In this document: in pieces, positions 1 through 6,754 of the stretch
How the letters are laid out: every line of letters starts with the position of its first letter
Position numbering within the stretch: the first letter of the stretch is position 1
The notes under the pieces: model-generated
The model's database searches: none
What the model was told of the DNA's origin: nothing
What the model saw: the letters and a program-made list of their open reading frames with translations, nothing else
Position numbers and translations under genes: made by a program
Source of the DNA: an uncultured Pseudorhodobacter sp.
Lineage (GTDB): Bacteria; Pseudomonadota; Alphaproteobacteria; Rhodobacterales; Rhodobacteraceae
Length of the DNA: 16,015 nt
Assembly (NCBI GenBank): GCA_945952425.1
Contig: CAMFIX010000019.1
Span: 1-16,015, forward strand
Direction: 5' to 3'

Positions 1-45
1 GATCATGCCTAGTCTCGTGGGCTCGGAGATGTGTATAAGAGACAG
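1..45 (+). other. Untrimmed Illumina Nextera i7 index and Read 2 adapter (not genomic)
   Basis: Bases 12-45 match the 34-nt Nextera Read 2 adapter exactly, as I remember it; its last 19 bases (27-45) are the Tn5 mosaic end. The eight bases before it, CATGCCTA at 4-11, match Nextera i7 index N706, and GAT at 1-3 matches the end of the i7 primer. This is library-construction sequence left on the contig end. Genuine DNA starts at 46. The reading frame that opens in the adapter at 31 gives the well-known artefactual N-terminus MYKRQ and must not be joined to the downstream gene. The match comes from reading and memory of the adapter sequence. Confidence 0.97.
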
Positions 46-192
46 GGTGTAGGCACCGGATTTCACCGCGCCGCCGGGCTCTGGCGCCTGTTCGAAGACC
101 GCGACCCGCTTGCCCCGTACCGCCAGATGCAACGCGCAAGCCAGCGCATTATGCCCCGCCCCGATCAGAACCGCGTCGAACTGGTTGACCAT
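46..192 (-). CDS. FAD-dependent oxidoreductase (phytoene-dehydrogenase-like), N-terminus only
   Basis: Reading the minus strand from an ATG at 192-190 gives 49 uninterrupted codons up to the adapter junction, so the gene is cut by the contig end. The peptide begins MVNQFDAVLIGAGHNALACA and continues with a second beta strand ending VAVFEQ and a GG pair. This is a Rossmann FAD-binding fold: GxGxN at about residues 11-15, an acidic ribose-binding residue near 34, and GG at 40-41. A Shine-Dalgarno GGAGA lies five bases before the ATG. The motif closely resembles that of the FAD oxidoreductase at 1104-2657, so the two are probably paralogues on either side of the isatin hydrolase gene. Substrate is unknown. 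The gene is divergent from the 310-6754 operon and probably shares its control region. Confidence 0.8.
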
Positions 193-309
193 GGATTCTC
201 CGACTCCGGCCTCTGCGCTGTTACGGGATATTTGCAAACGCATTTAAATCTGTCTAGCATGATTCCATGGATGCCGGAGAGAACCGGCGCGCGTTTCAGG
301 GAGATCGAG
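193..309. promoter_or_regulatory. Divergent promoter region with two AT-rich palindromes
   Basis: This is the 117-bp gap between the minus-strand FAD oxidoreductase and isatin hydrolase. On the plus strand TTGCAA (232-237) and TAGCAT (255-260) are separated by exactly 17 bp, each matching four of six sigma-70 consensus bases. A weaker minus-strand candidate has TAGACA as its -35 (complement of 251-256). Two perfect 8-bp palindromes, TTTGCAAA (231-238) and ATTTAAAT (242-249), lie in the promoter spacers, their centres 11 bp apart or about one helical turn. That arrangement suits a dimeric repressor, and the MarR protein encoded at 2654-3121 is the obvious candidate. Promoter and operator assignments are inference from sequence. 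Confidence 0.5.
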
Positions 310-1098
310 ATGACTTCAGCGGATGTTCTGACCTCGCTTGCGGGGATGTTGGCCTCGGGTGGGATCGAGGTTGTGGACTGCACGGGCGTTCTCGGGCCGG
401 AGACGCCGCTCTTGAAGCTGCCGCCGGATTTCGCCCGCGACACGCCGCCGATCAAGATCCACCGGATCAGCGAATACGACAAGGACGGTCCCTTCTGGGC
501 CTGGAACTGGCTGGAGCTGGGCGAGCATTCGGGCACCCATTTCGACGCGCCGCACCACTGGATCACCGGCAAGGACTACGCCGACGGCTATACCGACACG
601 CTGCCCGTGCAGCGGCTGGTTGCCCCGGTCAATGTCCTTGATTTCGCTGCAGAATGTGGGGCGAACCCGGACTTTCTGCTGACCATCGACCATGTGAAGG
701 CCTGGGAGGCCAAGCATGGCGCGATCAAGGCGGGCGAATGGGTCGTGCTGCGCAGCGATTGGGACAAGCGCGCGCATGACGAGGCGCTTTTCCTCAACGC
801 CGATGCGACCGGGCCGCATACGCCGGGGCCGACGGCGGAGGTCATCCAATACCTTTTGGAGAAGGGCATCGTCGGTTGGGGCAGCCAGTGTATCGGCACG
901 GATGCGGGGCAGGCCGGTGGCATGAATCCGCCCTTCCCGGCGCATAACCTCTTGCACAAGAACAATTGTTACGGGCTCGCGAGCCTCGCGAACCTGGATC
1001 GCCTTCCGCCGAAAGGCGCTATTTTGGTGGCGGCGCCCTTGAAGATCAAGAGCGGCACGGGCTCGCCGATCCGGGCCCTGGCGCTGGTCGCACGGTAA
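310..1098 (+). CDS. Isatin hydrolase (cyclase / kynurenine-formamidase-fold metalloenzyme)
   Basis: The 262-aa protein belongs to the cyclase superfamily that includes bacterial KynB. It probably hydrolyses the lactam of isatin to isatinate (2-aminophenylglyoxylate) using Mn2+, in the cytoplasm. The family motif is HSGTHFDAPHH at 73-83, giving metal ligands H73, H77 and D79 and catalytic H83. As I remember the characterised isatin hydrolase of Labrenzia aggregata, those positions, S225, and long stretches such as VGWGSQCIGTDAGQAGG (188-204) are shared. KynB proteins are shorter, about 210 aa. I chose ATG 310 because AGGGAG lies six bases upstream and the earlier in-frame ATG at 259 overlaps the likely -10 box. 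It heads the operon. KynB activity is the main alternative. Confidence 0.85.
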   Translation: MTSADVLTSLAGMLASGGIEVVDCTGVLGPETPLLKLPPDFARDTPPIKIHRISEYDKDGPFWAWNWLELGEHSGTHFDAPHHWITGKDYADGYTDTLPVQRLVAPVNVLDFAAECGANPDFLLTIDHVKAWEAKHGAIKAGEWVVLRSDWDKRAHDEALFLNADATGPHTPGPTAEVIQYLLEKGIVGWGSQCIGTDAGQAGGMNPPFPAHNLLHKNNCYGLASLANLDRLPPKGAILVAAPLKIKSGTGSPIRALALVAR

Positions 1099-1103
1099 GG
1101 GCG

Positions 1104-2657
1104 ATGCCGGATCACATCATCATCGGCAGCGGAATCAATGGCTTGGTCGCCGCTGCGCTTCTGGCGCTGAAAGGCCAAAGCGTTTTGATTCTGGAGCGGG
1201 AGGAGATGGCCGGTGGCTGTCTTCGCACCGCCGAGGTGACGCTGCCGGGCTTTCGGCATGATGTGATGGCGGCCACTTGGGTCTTGTTCATGACCTCTCC
1301 GGCGGGGGCCGCGCTTGGCCCTCACCTTGCGCGGCATGGGTTCGAATATTGCCATACGCCGCATCCGACGGCGGTCTTGCGGCCGGATGGAAGCGCGGTC
1401 GTGCTGACGACCAAGCGGGCAGAGAATATAAGCACTTTCAATGCGTTGTCGCCAGGTGATGGCGACCAACACGCCGCGGATGTGGGGGGGGTCGAGGCCG
1501 ATGCACCGTTCCTCTTCGGGCTGCTCGGCGGCGCCTTGTGGTCTTGGCCGACGGCAAAATTGCTTTGGGGTCAAGTCCGGCGGCGGGGTTTGCGGGGGCT
1601 GGCGACCTGGTTCGGAACTGCCCTGGTCCCGGCGCGCGGCTGGTTGGAGACCTCGTATCGCAGCCCGCTGATCCAGGCACTTTACGCCCCATGGGTGCTG
1701 CACTGCGGCTTGACGCCCGAGAGCAGTTATTCCGGGCAGATGGGCAAGGTGATCGCCTTCGCGCTGGAAGCTGCCGGAGCGCCGGTGGTGAGGGGCGGCT
1801 CCGGCAAGGCGGTCGAGGCGTTTTTGGGCCTGATCCGCGAGAAGGGCGGCGAGGTCCGCACGGGCGCCGATGTCGATCGGATCACTGTGAAGGACGGGCG
1901 CGTCACCGGCGTAACCCTTTCGAATGGCGAGGAAATTCGGGCGAACTCGGTCCTCGCCTCGGTCGCGCCCGGCCAGCTGATGACCCGCTTGCTGCGCGGC
2001 GTAAACCTGCCGGAAGACAAGGCTGCAGCGCAGAATTTCCGTCATGGACGCGGCAATTTCCAGCTGCATTATGCCCTTGATCGACCGCCGGAATGGCTGA
2101 CGCCGGGGCTCGACAAGGTGGCGCTGATTCATCTGTCCGAGGGGATCGATTCGGTCTCGAAATCGGCCAACGAGGCAGAGCGTGGTATGTTGCCAGCGGC
2201 TCCGACAATCTGCGTGGGCCAACCCGCCACGATGGACCCGACTCGCGTGCCGGAAAGTAAGTCGTTGCTTTGGCTTCAAATTCCAGATGCGCCGCGCAGC
2301 ATCAAGGGCGATGCTGCGGGTGAGATCAGCGGAGACTGGGATGCGGCGCGCGAGGCCTTTGCCGACCGAATCGAGGCGATTCTCGCCCGTCACATACGCG
2401 ATTTCGACAAGATCAAGCTCGCGCGGAAGGCCTATTCGCCCAAGGATCTGGAGGAGCTGAACATCAACCTGGTCGGCGGCGATCCCTATGGTGGGCTCTG
2501 CTCGGTCGATCAGTTCTTCCTGTTCCGTCCCTTCCCGCATTCCACTAATGGCGTGAACGCGCTGAAAGGGTTCACCCATATCGGGGCCTCGACCCATCCG
2601 GGGCCGGGTCTGGGCGGCGGGTCGGGCTATCTCGCGGCAAAAAGGCTAGGCGCATGA
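1104..2657 (+). CDS. NAD(P)/FAD-dependent oxidoreductase, phytoene-dehydrogenase-like
   Basis: A 517-aa flavoprotein of the phytoene desaturase/amine oxidase superfamily. The N-terminal FAD fold reads HIIIGSGINGLVAAALLALK, with GSGING at 8-13, E31 at the end of the second strand and GG at 37-38. A C-terminal FAD-contact segment, HPGPGLGGGSGYLAAK, ends the protein. No signal peptide or clear transmembrane segment is visible. It starts five bases after the isatin hydrolase stop, with AAGG inside that stop region acting as ribosome-binding site, and its TGA overlaps the MarR start (ATGA). The substrate cannot be read from sequence. Context suggests an oxidation or desaturation step near isatin in indole or indoleacetate catabolism. 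A run of eight G at 1484-1491 does not break the frame. Confidence 0.8.
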   Translation: MPDHIIIGSGINGLVAAALLALKGQSVLILEREEMAGGCLRTAEVTLPGFRHDVMAATWVLFMTSPAGAALGPHLARHGFEYCHTPHPTAVLRPDGSAVVLTTKRAENISTFNALSPGDGDQHAADVGGVEADAPFLFGLLGGALWSWPTAKLLWGQVRRRGLRGLATWFGTALVPARGWLETSYRSPLIQALYAPWVLHCGLTPESSYSGQMGKVIAFALEAAGAPVVRGGSGKAVEAFLGLIREKGGEVRTGADVDRITVKDGRVTGVTLSNGEEIRANSVLASVAPGQLMTRLLRGVNLPEDKAAAQNFRHGRGNFQLHYALDRPPEWLTPGLDKVALIHLSEGIDSVSKSANEAERGMLPAAPTICVGQPATMDPTRVPESKSLLWLQIPDAPRSIKGDAAGEISGDWDAAREAFADRIEAILARHIRDFDKIKLARKAYSPKDLEELNINLVGGDPYGGLCSVDQFFLFRPFPHSTNGVNALKGFTHIGASTHPGPGLGGGSGYLAAKRLGA

Positions 2658-3121
2658 ATGACTTGACCCGTCCTTCCAGCCTGGGCGAGATCGGGCTGAT
2701 GAATTACGCGCCCTATCTGATGAATCGGATCATGGGGCGCTACAACACGTCGCTGCGCGAAGAGATGGTGGGCCTTGGGCTGACGACGCCGAAAATGCGG
2801 GCGTTGGCGGTCCTGTCGGTGAACGATGGGTTGCTGATTCGCGAGCTGGCGATTTACGCCATCGTCGATCCTTCCACGCTGTCGCGTGCCCTCGACCAGC
2901 TCGGCGAGGGCGGGCTGATCAGGCGCGAGGCCGATGCGGCTGACAGCCGGGCGACGAGGGTCTTCATCACCGATGCCGGGCGTGTGGTTTTCGAAACGCT
3001 TTGGCCGCGCATGGCCGAGGCGCATGCGCGCATCTTTAAAGGCATTCCGGAGGATGAGCGCCGGGCCTTCGTTGGTACGCTTCAGAAAATGCTGACAAAT
3101 ATCCGCAAGCACGAGATCTGA
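2654..3121 (+). CDS. MarR-family transcriptional regulator (isatin/IorAB operon)
   Basis: A 155-aa winged-helix regulator. The recognition-helix region is about residues 72-84 (DPSTLSRALDQLG) and the wing about 89-104, with the conserved D97/R99 pair in ADSRATRVFIT. Terminal helices at about 15-40 and 110-150 would form the dimer interface typical of MarR. It lies between the FAD oxidoreductase (4-bp ATGA overlap) and iorA (one base between genes), so it is co-transcribed with its likely targets, which is common for autoregulated aromatic-catabolic MarR repressors. Its ligand may be isatin, an indole acid or a CoA thioester; this is inference. The likely operator is the palindromic region at 231-249. 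Confidence 0.88.
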   Translation: MNDLTRPSSLGEIGLMNYAPYLMNRIMGRYNTSLREEMVGLGLTTPKMRALAVLSVNDGLLIRELAIYAIVDPSTLSRALDQLGEGGLIRREADAADSRATRVFITDAGRVVFETLWPRMAEAHARIFKGIPEDERRAFVGTLQKMLTNIRKHEI

Positions 3122-3122
3122 C

Positions 3123-5264
3123 ATGGCAGAGCGCAGCTTCAAGGCCGAGGTCGAAACGCTTCGTCTGGGCGAAGGCGAGACCTTCACGGGCGAGGGCATC
3201 CTCGCCATTACCAAAGCGCTTTTGGAAAGTGGCGTGGGTTATGTCGGCGGCTATCAAGGTGCGCCGATCAGCCATCTGATGGACGTTCTGGCTGATGCCG
3301 AAGAGCTGCTGACCGAATATGGCATCCGCTACGAATCCAATGCCAACGAGGCTGCAGCCGCAGCGATGCTTGCGGCCTCCGTGCATTACCCGATCCGCGG
3401 CGCTGTCGCTTTCAAAGGGCCCGTCGGCGTCAATGTCGCCTCGGATGCGCTGGCGAATCTGGCCTCCTCCGGTGTCACTGGCGGGGCCATGGTGATCGTC
3501 GGCGAGGATTATGGCGAAGGCGCTTCGATCATGCAGGAGCGCAGCCATCCCTTTGCGATGAAAGCACAAATGTGGCTGCTGGACCCGCGGCCCAACCTGC
3601 CCTCGATCGTGAAGATGGTCTCCGACGGCTTCGATCTGTCGGAGGCGTCGAACACGCCGGTCATGCTGATGGTGCGCATCCGCTCGTGTCACGTGACGGG
3701 CAGTTTTCGCACCCGCGACAACCGCCGTCCCGCGTTGACGGTGGCCGAGGCGGTGGCTTCGCCGCGCAGCGATTTCTCGCGCGTCGTCCTGCCGCCGATG
3801 TCCTTCGCGCATGAGCAGGACAAGGTGAAAAACCGCTGGCCCGCCGCCGAAAAGTTCATCCTGGAACGTGGGTTGAACGAGCGGTTCGGGCCGGATGCGC
3901 CCCTTGGCATCGTGGTCCAGGGCGGCATGTACAATGGCCTGATCCGCGCCTTGCAGCGCCTTGGCCTCGCCGATCTGCATGGCGAAACCCAGGTGCCGAT
4001 CTATGTGCTGCACGTAACCTACACTCTGATTGCAAAGGACTTTCTGGAGTTCTGCGAGGGCAAGGCCGTCGTTCTGGTCATCGAGGAAGGCCAGCCGGAG
4101 TTCATCGAGACCCAGCTTGGCAGCTATCTTTACCGTGCTGGCAGCCGTGTGAAACTGCATGGCAAGGGCCTCTTTCCGATGGCCGGCGAGTACACCGGCG
4201 CGGTCATGCTTTCTGCGGTCGAGGGCTTTCTCCGCGCTGCAGCGCCGGAGATGCTTCCCGCCGTTGTGCGCGCGCCGAATATCGACCGGCCGGCGATCCC
4301 GGATCTCAGCAAAACCGTCCCGATCCGTCCGCCCGGTTTTTGCACCGGCTGCCCGGAGCGCCCGATTTTCGCTGCGATGAAACTGGTCGAACGCGAGCTC
4401 GGCAAGCACCAGATCGCGGCCGATATCGGTTGCCATCTTTTTGCAAGCCTGCCGCCCTTCGAGATCGGCGGCGCGACGATGGGTTACGGGCTGGGGCCCG
4501 CGGCGAACGGCGCTTTCGACGGCGGAGGCAAGAAGCGCCCGGTCGCCATTATCGGCGACGGCGGGTTTTGGCACAACGGGTTGAGCTCTTCGTTTACCAA
4601 TATGGCCTTCAACAAGTCGGACGGCCTGGCCATCATCGTCGACAATTATTACTCCGCGGCGACCGGCGGCCAGGATGTGATGTCGTCTCGGGCCGAGAAT
4701 GCCTCGAAGGCTACGAAGAATCCGATCTCCAAAGCCTTGAATGGCATCGGAATTTCCTGGGTGCGGCAGATCGACCGGACCTATGACGTGGCCAAGATGC
4801 GCGATACGATCCGCGAAGCGTTAACGACGCCAGAGAAGGGGCCGAAAGTCATCGTCGCCTCTTCGGAGTGCATGCTTAACAAACAGCGGCGCGAAAAGCC
4901 CCTGACGCAGGCCGCGATCAAGGAGGGGCGCCGTGTCGAGGCGCCGCGATTTGGCGTCGATGAAGACATTTGCACGGGCGATCACGCCTGTATCCGGCTG
5001 TCGGGCTGCCCGTCTTTGTCGGTCAAGCGGCTGGACGATCCGTTGCGCGACGACCCCGTTGCCTCCATCGACCAGTCTTGCGTCGGCTGCGGCAACTGCG
5101 GAGAAGTCGCCGAAGCCGCCGTGCTTTGCCCGTCGTTCTACCGGGCAGACGTGGTGCACAACCCCTCACCCCGCGAATCTCGCCGCGCAGCATTCCGCAA
5201 GCGCATCATCGCCTGGCTGCAATCTCGCCGCGACCGCAACCGTTTGAGCTTCGAACTGTCATGA
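3123..5264 (+). CDS. iorA: Indolepyruvate:ferredoxin oxidoreductase-like alpha subunit
   Basis: A 713-aa TPP- and Fe-S-dependent 2-oxoacid oxidoreductase subunit. Known family members convert a 2-oxo acid and CoA to acyl-CoA and CO2, reducing ferredoxin. Residues about 20-200 form the pyrimidine-binding domain (GGYQGAPISHLMDVL at 42-56). Residues about 400-600 form the TPP domain, with FCTGCPER at 406-413, GDG at 478-480 and N508, the usual Mg-TPP motif. The C-terminus is a ferredoxin domain: C617-x2-D620-x2-C623 with C629, then C653-x2-C656-x2-C659 and C669. Position 620 is Asp where a 2[4Fe-4S] ferredoxin has Cys. The gene follows MarR after one base and overlaps iorB by four. Substrate is unproven: indolepyruvate is the annotated default, isatinate is suggested by the neighbours. 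Confidence 0.9.
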   Translation: MAERSFKAEVETLRLGEGETFTGEGILAITKALLESGVGYVGGYQGAPISHLMDVLADAEELLTEYGIRYESNANEAAAAAMLAASVHYPIRGAVAFKGPVGVNVASDALANLASSGVTGGAMVIVGEDYGEGASIMQERSHPFAMKAQMWLLDPRPNLPSIVKMVSDGFDLSEASNTPVMLMVRIRSCHVTGSFRTRDNRRPALTVAEAVASPRSDFSRVVLPPMSFAHEQDKVKNRWPAAEKFILERGLNERFGPDAPLGIVVQGGMYNGLIRALQRLGLADLHGETQVPIYVLHVTYTLIAKDFLEFCEGKAVVLVIEEGQPEFIETQLGSYLYRAGSRVKLHGKGLFPMAGEYTGAVMLSAVEGFLRAAAPEMLPAVVRAPNIDRPAIPDLSKTVPIRPPGFCTGCPERPIFAAMKLVERELGKHQIAADIGCHLFASLPPFEIGGATMGYGLGPAANGAFDGGGKKRPVAIIGDGGFWHNGLSSSFTNMAFNKSDGLAIIVDNYYSAATGGQDVMSSRAENASKATKNPISKALNGIGISWVRQIDRTYDVAKMRDTIREALTTPEKGPKVIVASSECMLNKQRREKPLTQAAIKEGRRVEAPRFGVDEDICTGDHACIRLSGCPSLSVKRLDDPLRDDPVASIDQSCVGCGNCGEVAEAAVLCPSFYRADVVHNPSPRESRRAAFRKRIIAWLQSRRDRNRLSFELS

Positions 5265-6754
5265 CCATGCAGGAACCGCGACGTGCGGGCATCATCAAGC
5301 TTGCCGTGCTGGCCGTGGGCGGGCAGGGCGGTGGCGTTCTGACCGGCTGGATCGAGGCTCTGGCGCGCGCCAATGGCTATGTCGCGCAGGCGACCTCGGT
5401 GGCTGGCGTGGCGCAGCGAACGGGGGCTACGGTCTATTATATTGAAATGGCTCCAGAAACGGGGAAGCCGCCTGTGTTTTCGCTGATGCCGGCCGCGGGC
5501 GATGTCGATGTGATGATAACGGCCGAGCTAATGGAGGCGGGCCGGTCGATCCTCCGCGGTTTTGTGACGCCGGATCGGACGACGCTGATCACCTCGACCC
5601 ATCGCGCGCTGGCCGTGTCGGAAAAGATGACGCCGGGCGACGGGATCGCCTCCTCCGAGGAGGTGCTGGCCGCCGCCGAAATTGCTGCGCGGCGCGTGGT
5701 GGCGGCGGATTATGATGCGATGGCGATCCGCAATGGTTCGGTGATTTCGGCATCGCTCTTCGGCGCTTTGGCGTTTTCCGGCGTTCTGCCCTTCCCGCGC
5801 GAGGCCTTCGAGGCGGCAATTCGCACCGGCGGCAAGGGCAGCGAGGCTTCGCTGCGGGCTTTCGCTGCGGCTTTTGAGACGGCACCCGTTGCCGCCGCGG
5901 CGCAGAAATCGGCGCCTGTCGTGAAGGGCCCGGCGCATCTGATGGAGGCCTGGCAGAAGCTGGAGGCGCGTGTGACCGCGATGCCGCCCGCCATTGCCGA
6001 GCTTGCGCTTCCGGGGCTGAAGAAGGTCGTCGATTTCCAGGATCTCGCCTATGGTCAGGAGTATCTTGATCGGCTGGGGCAGGTCCAGGCGCGGGATCGC
6101 GCCCCTTGGGCCCTCTCGCGCGAGGCGGCGAAATATATCGCCAATGCAATGGCTTACGACGACATTCTGCGCGTCGCCGACCGCAAGACCCGCGCCACCC
6201 GCTTCAGCCGTATTGCCGAAGAGATGCGCCTGAAGCCGGGTAATCTCTTGCATCTGACCGAGTTCTTTCATCCCCGCGCCGAGGAGCTGACGAGCCTGAT
6301 GCCTGCAAATTTCGGCGCCCGGATGCAGGCCGATCCGGTTTGGATGGCGCGGATCGACCGTTGGTTCGGCAAGGGGCGGCGGATGCGGACCGACAGTTTG
6401 CCAGCGTTCCTCATGCTGCACCTGCTCGGAGGGGCACGGGCGTGGCGGCGGAAAACCTTGCGGCACCGGCAGGAACAGGCCCATCTGGAGGCCTGGCTGG
6501 CGACAGCGCTTTCGCAGCTGCAGCACTACGACCTCGCCGTGGAACTGATCCGGTGCAGGCGGTTGGTCAAGGGCTATTCCGACACGCATGTTCGCGGCTT
6601 GTCGAAGTTCGACCGCGTGGTTTCGACCTCTTTGCGGCTTGCCGGGCGGGAAGATGCGGCGGATTGGTGTCGGCGTTTGCGCGAGGCGGCGCTGCAGGAT
6701 GAAGAGGGTCGGGCCCTGCAGGGCGCCATCAGGACGGTCGAGAGCTTTCTTTAA
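5261..6754 (+). CDS. iorB: Indolepyruvate:ferredoxin oxidoreductase-like beta subunit, extended form
   Basis: A 497-aa partner of IorA. The N-terminal ~210 residues are the POR gamma-type domain, with GGQGG at 20-24 and GVAQRTGATVYYIE at 49-62, typical of IorB. A further ~280 residues follow, rich in Arg, Leu and Ala and probably helical. I associate this extension with the long aerobic-proteobacterial form of the family (DUF6537-like). Archaeal IorB is only about 200 aa. The ATG at 5261 overlaps the iorA TGA, indicating translational coupling; there is no strong Shine-Dalgarno. Its last 26 bases overlap the 3' end of the convergent 3-hydroxyacyl-CoA dehydrogenase gene. No separate ferredoxin gene is seen in the window. 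Confidence 0.87.
   Translation: MTMQEPRRAGIIKLAVLAVGGQGGGVLTGWIEALARANGYVAQATSVAGVAQRTGATVYYIEMAPETGKPPVFSLMPAAGDVDVMITAELMEAGRSILRGFVTPDRTTLITSTHRALAVSEKMTPGDGIASSEEVLAAAEIAARRVVAADYDAMAIRNGSVISASLFGALAFSGVLPFPREAFEAAIRTGGKGSEASLRAFAAAFETAPVAAAAQKSAPVVKGPAHLMEAWQKLEARVTAMPPAIAELALPGLKKVVDFQDLAYGQEYLDRLGQVQARDRAPWALSREAAKYIANAMAYDDILRVADRKTRATRFSRIAEEMRLKPGNLLHLTEFFHPRAEELTSLMPANFGARMQADPVWMARIDRWFGKGRRMRTDSLPAFLMLHLLGGARAWRRKTLRHRQEQAHLEAWLATALSQLQHYDLAVELIRCRRLVKGYSDTHVRGLSKFDRVVSTSLRLAGREDAADWCRRLREAALQDEEGRALQGAIRTVESFL

Noticed and set aside
31..309. N-terminal extension of isatin hydrolase beginning MYKRQ
   Set aside because: The first codons come from the Nextera adapter, and the rest runs antisense through the truncated FAD gene and the promoter. 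The true start is at 310 with its own Shine-Dalgarno.
310..1098. Arylformamidase KynB for the first gene
   Set aside because: The fold and metal motif are shared, but the length (262 aa) and long remembered sequence identity match isatin hydrolase better than ~210-aa KynB. It remains an alternative activity.
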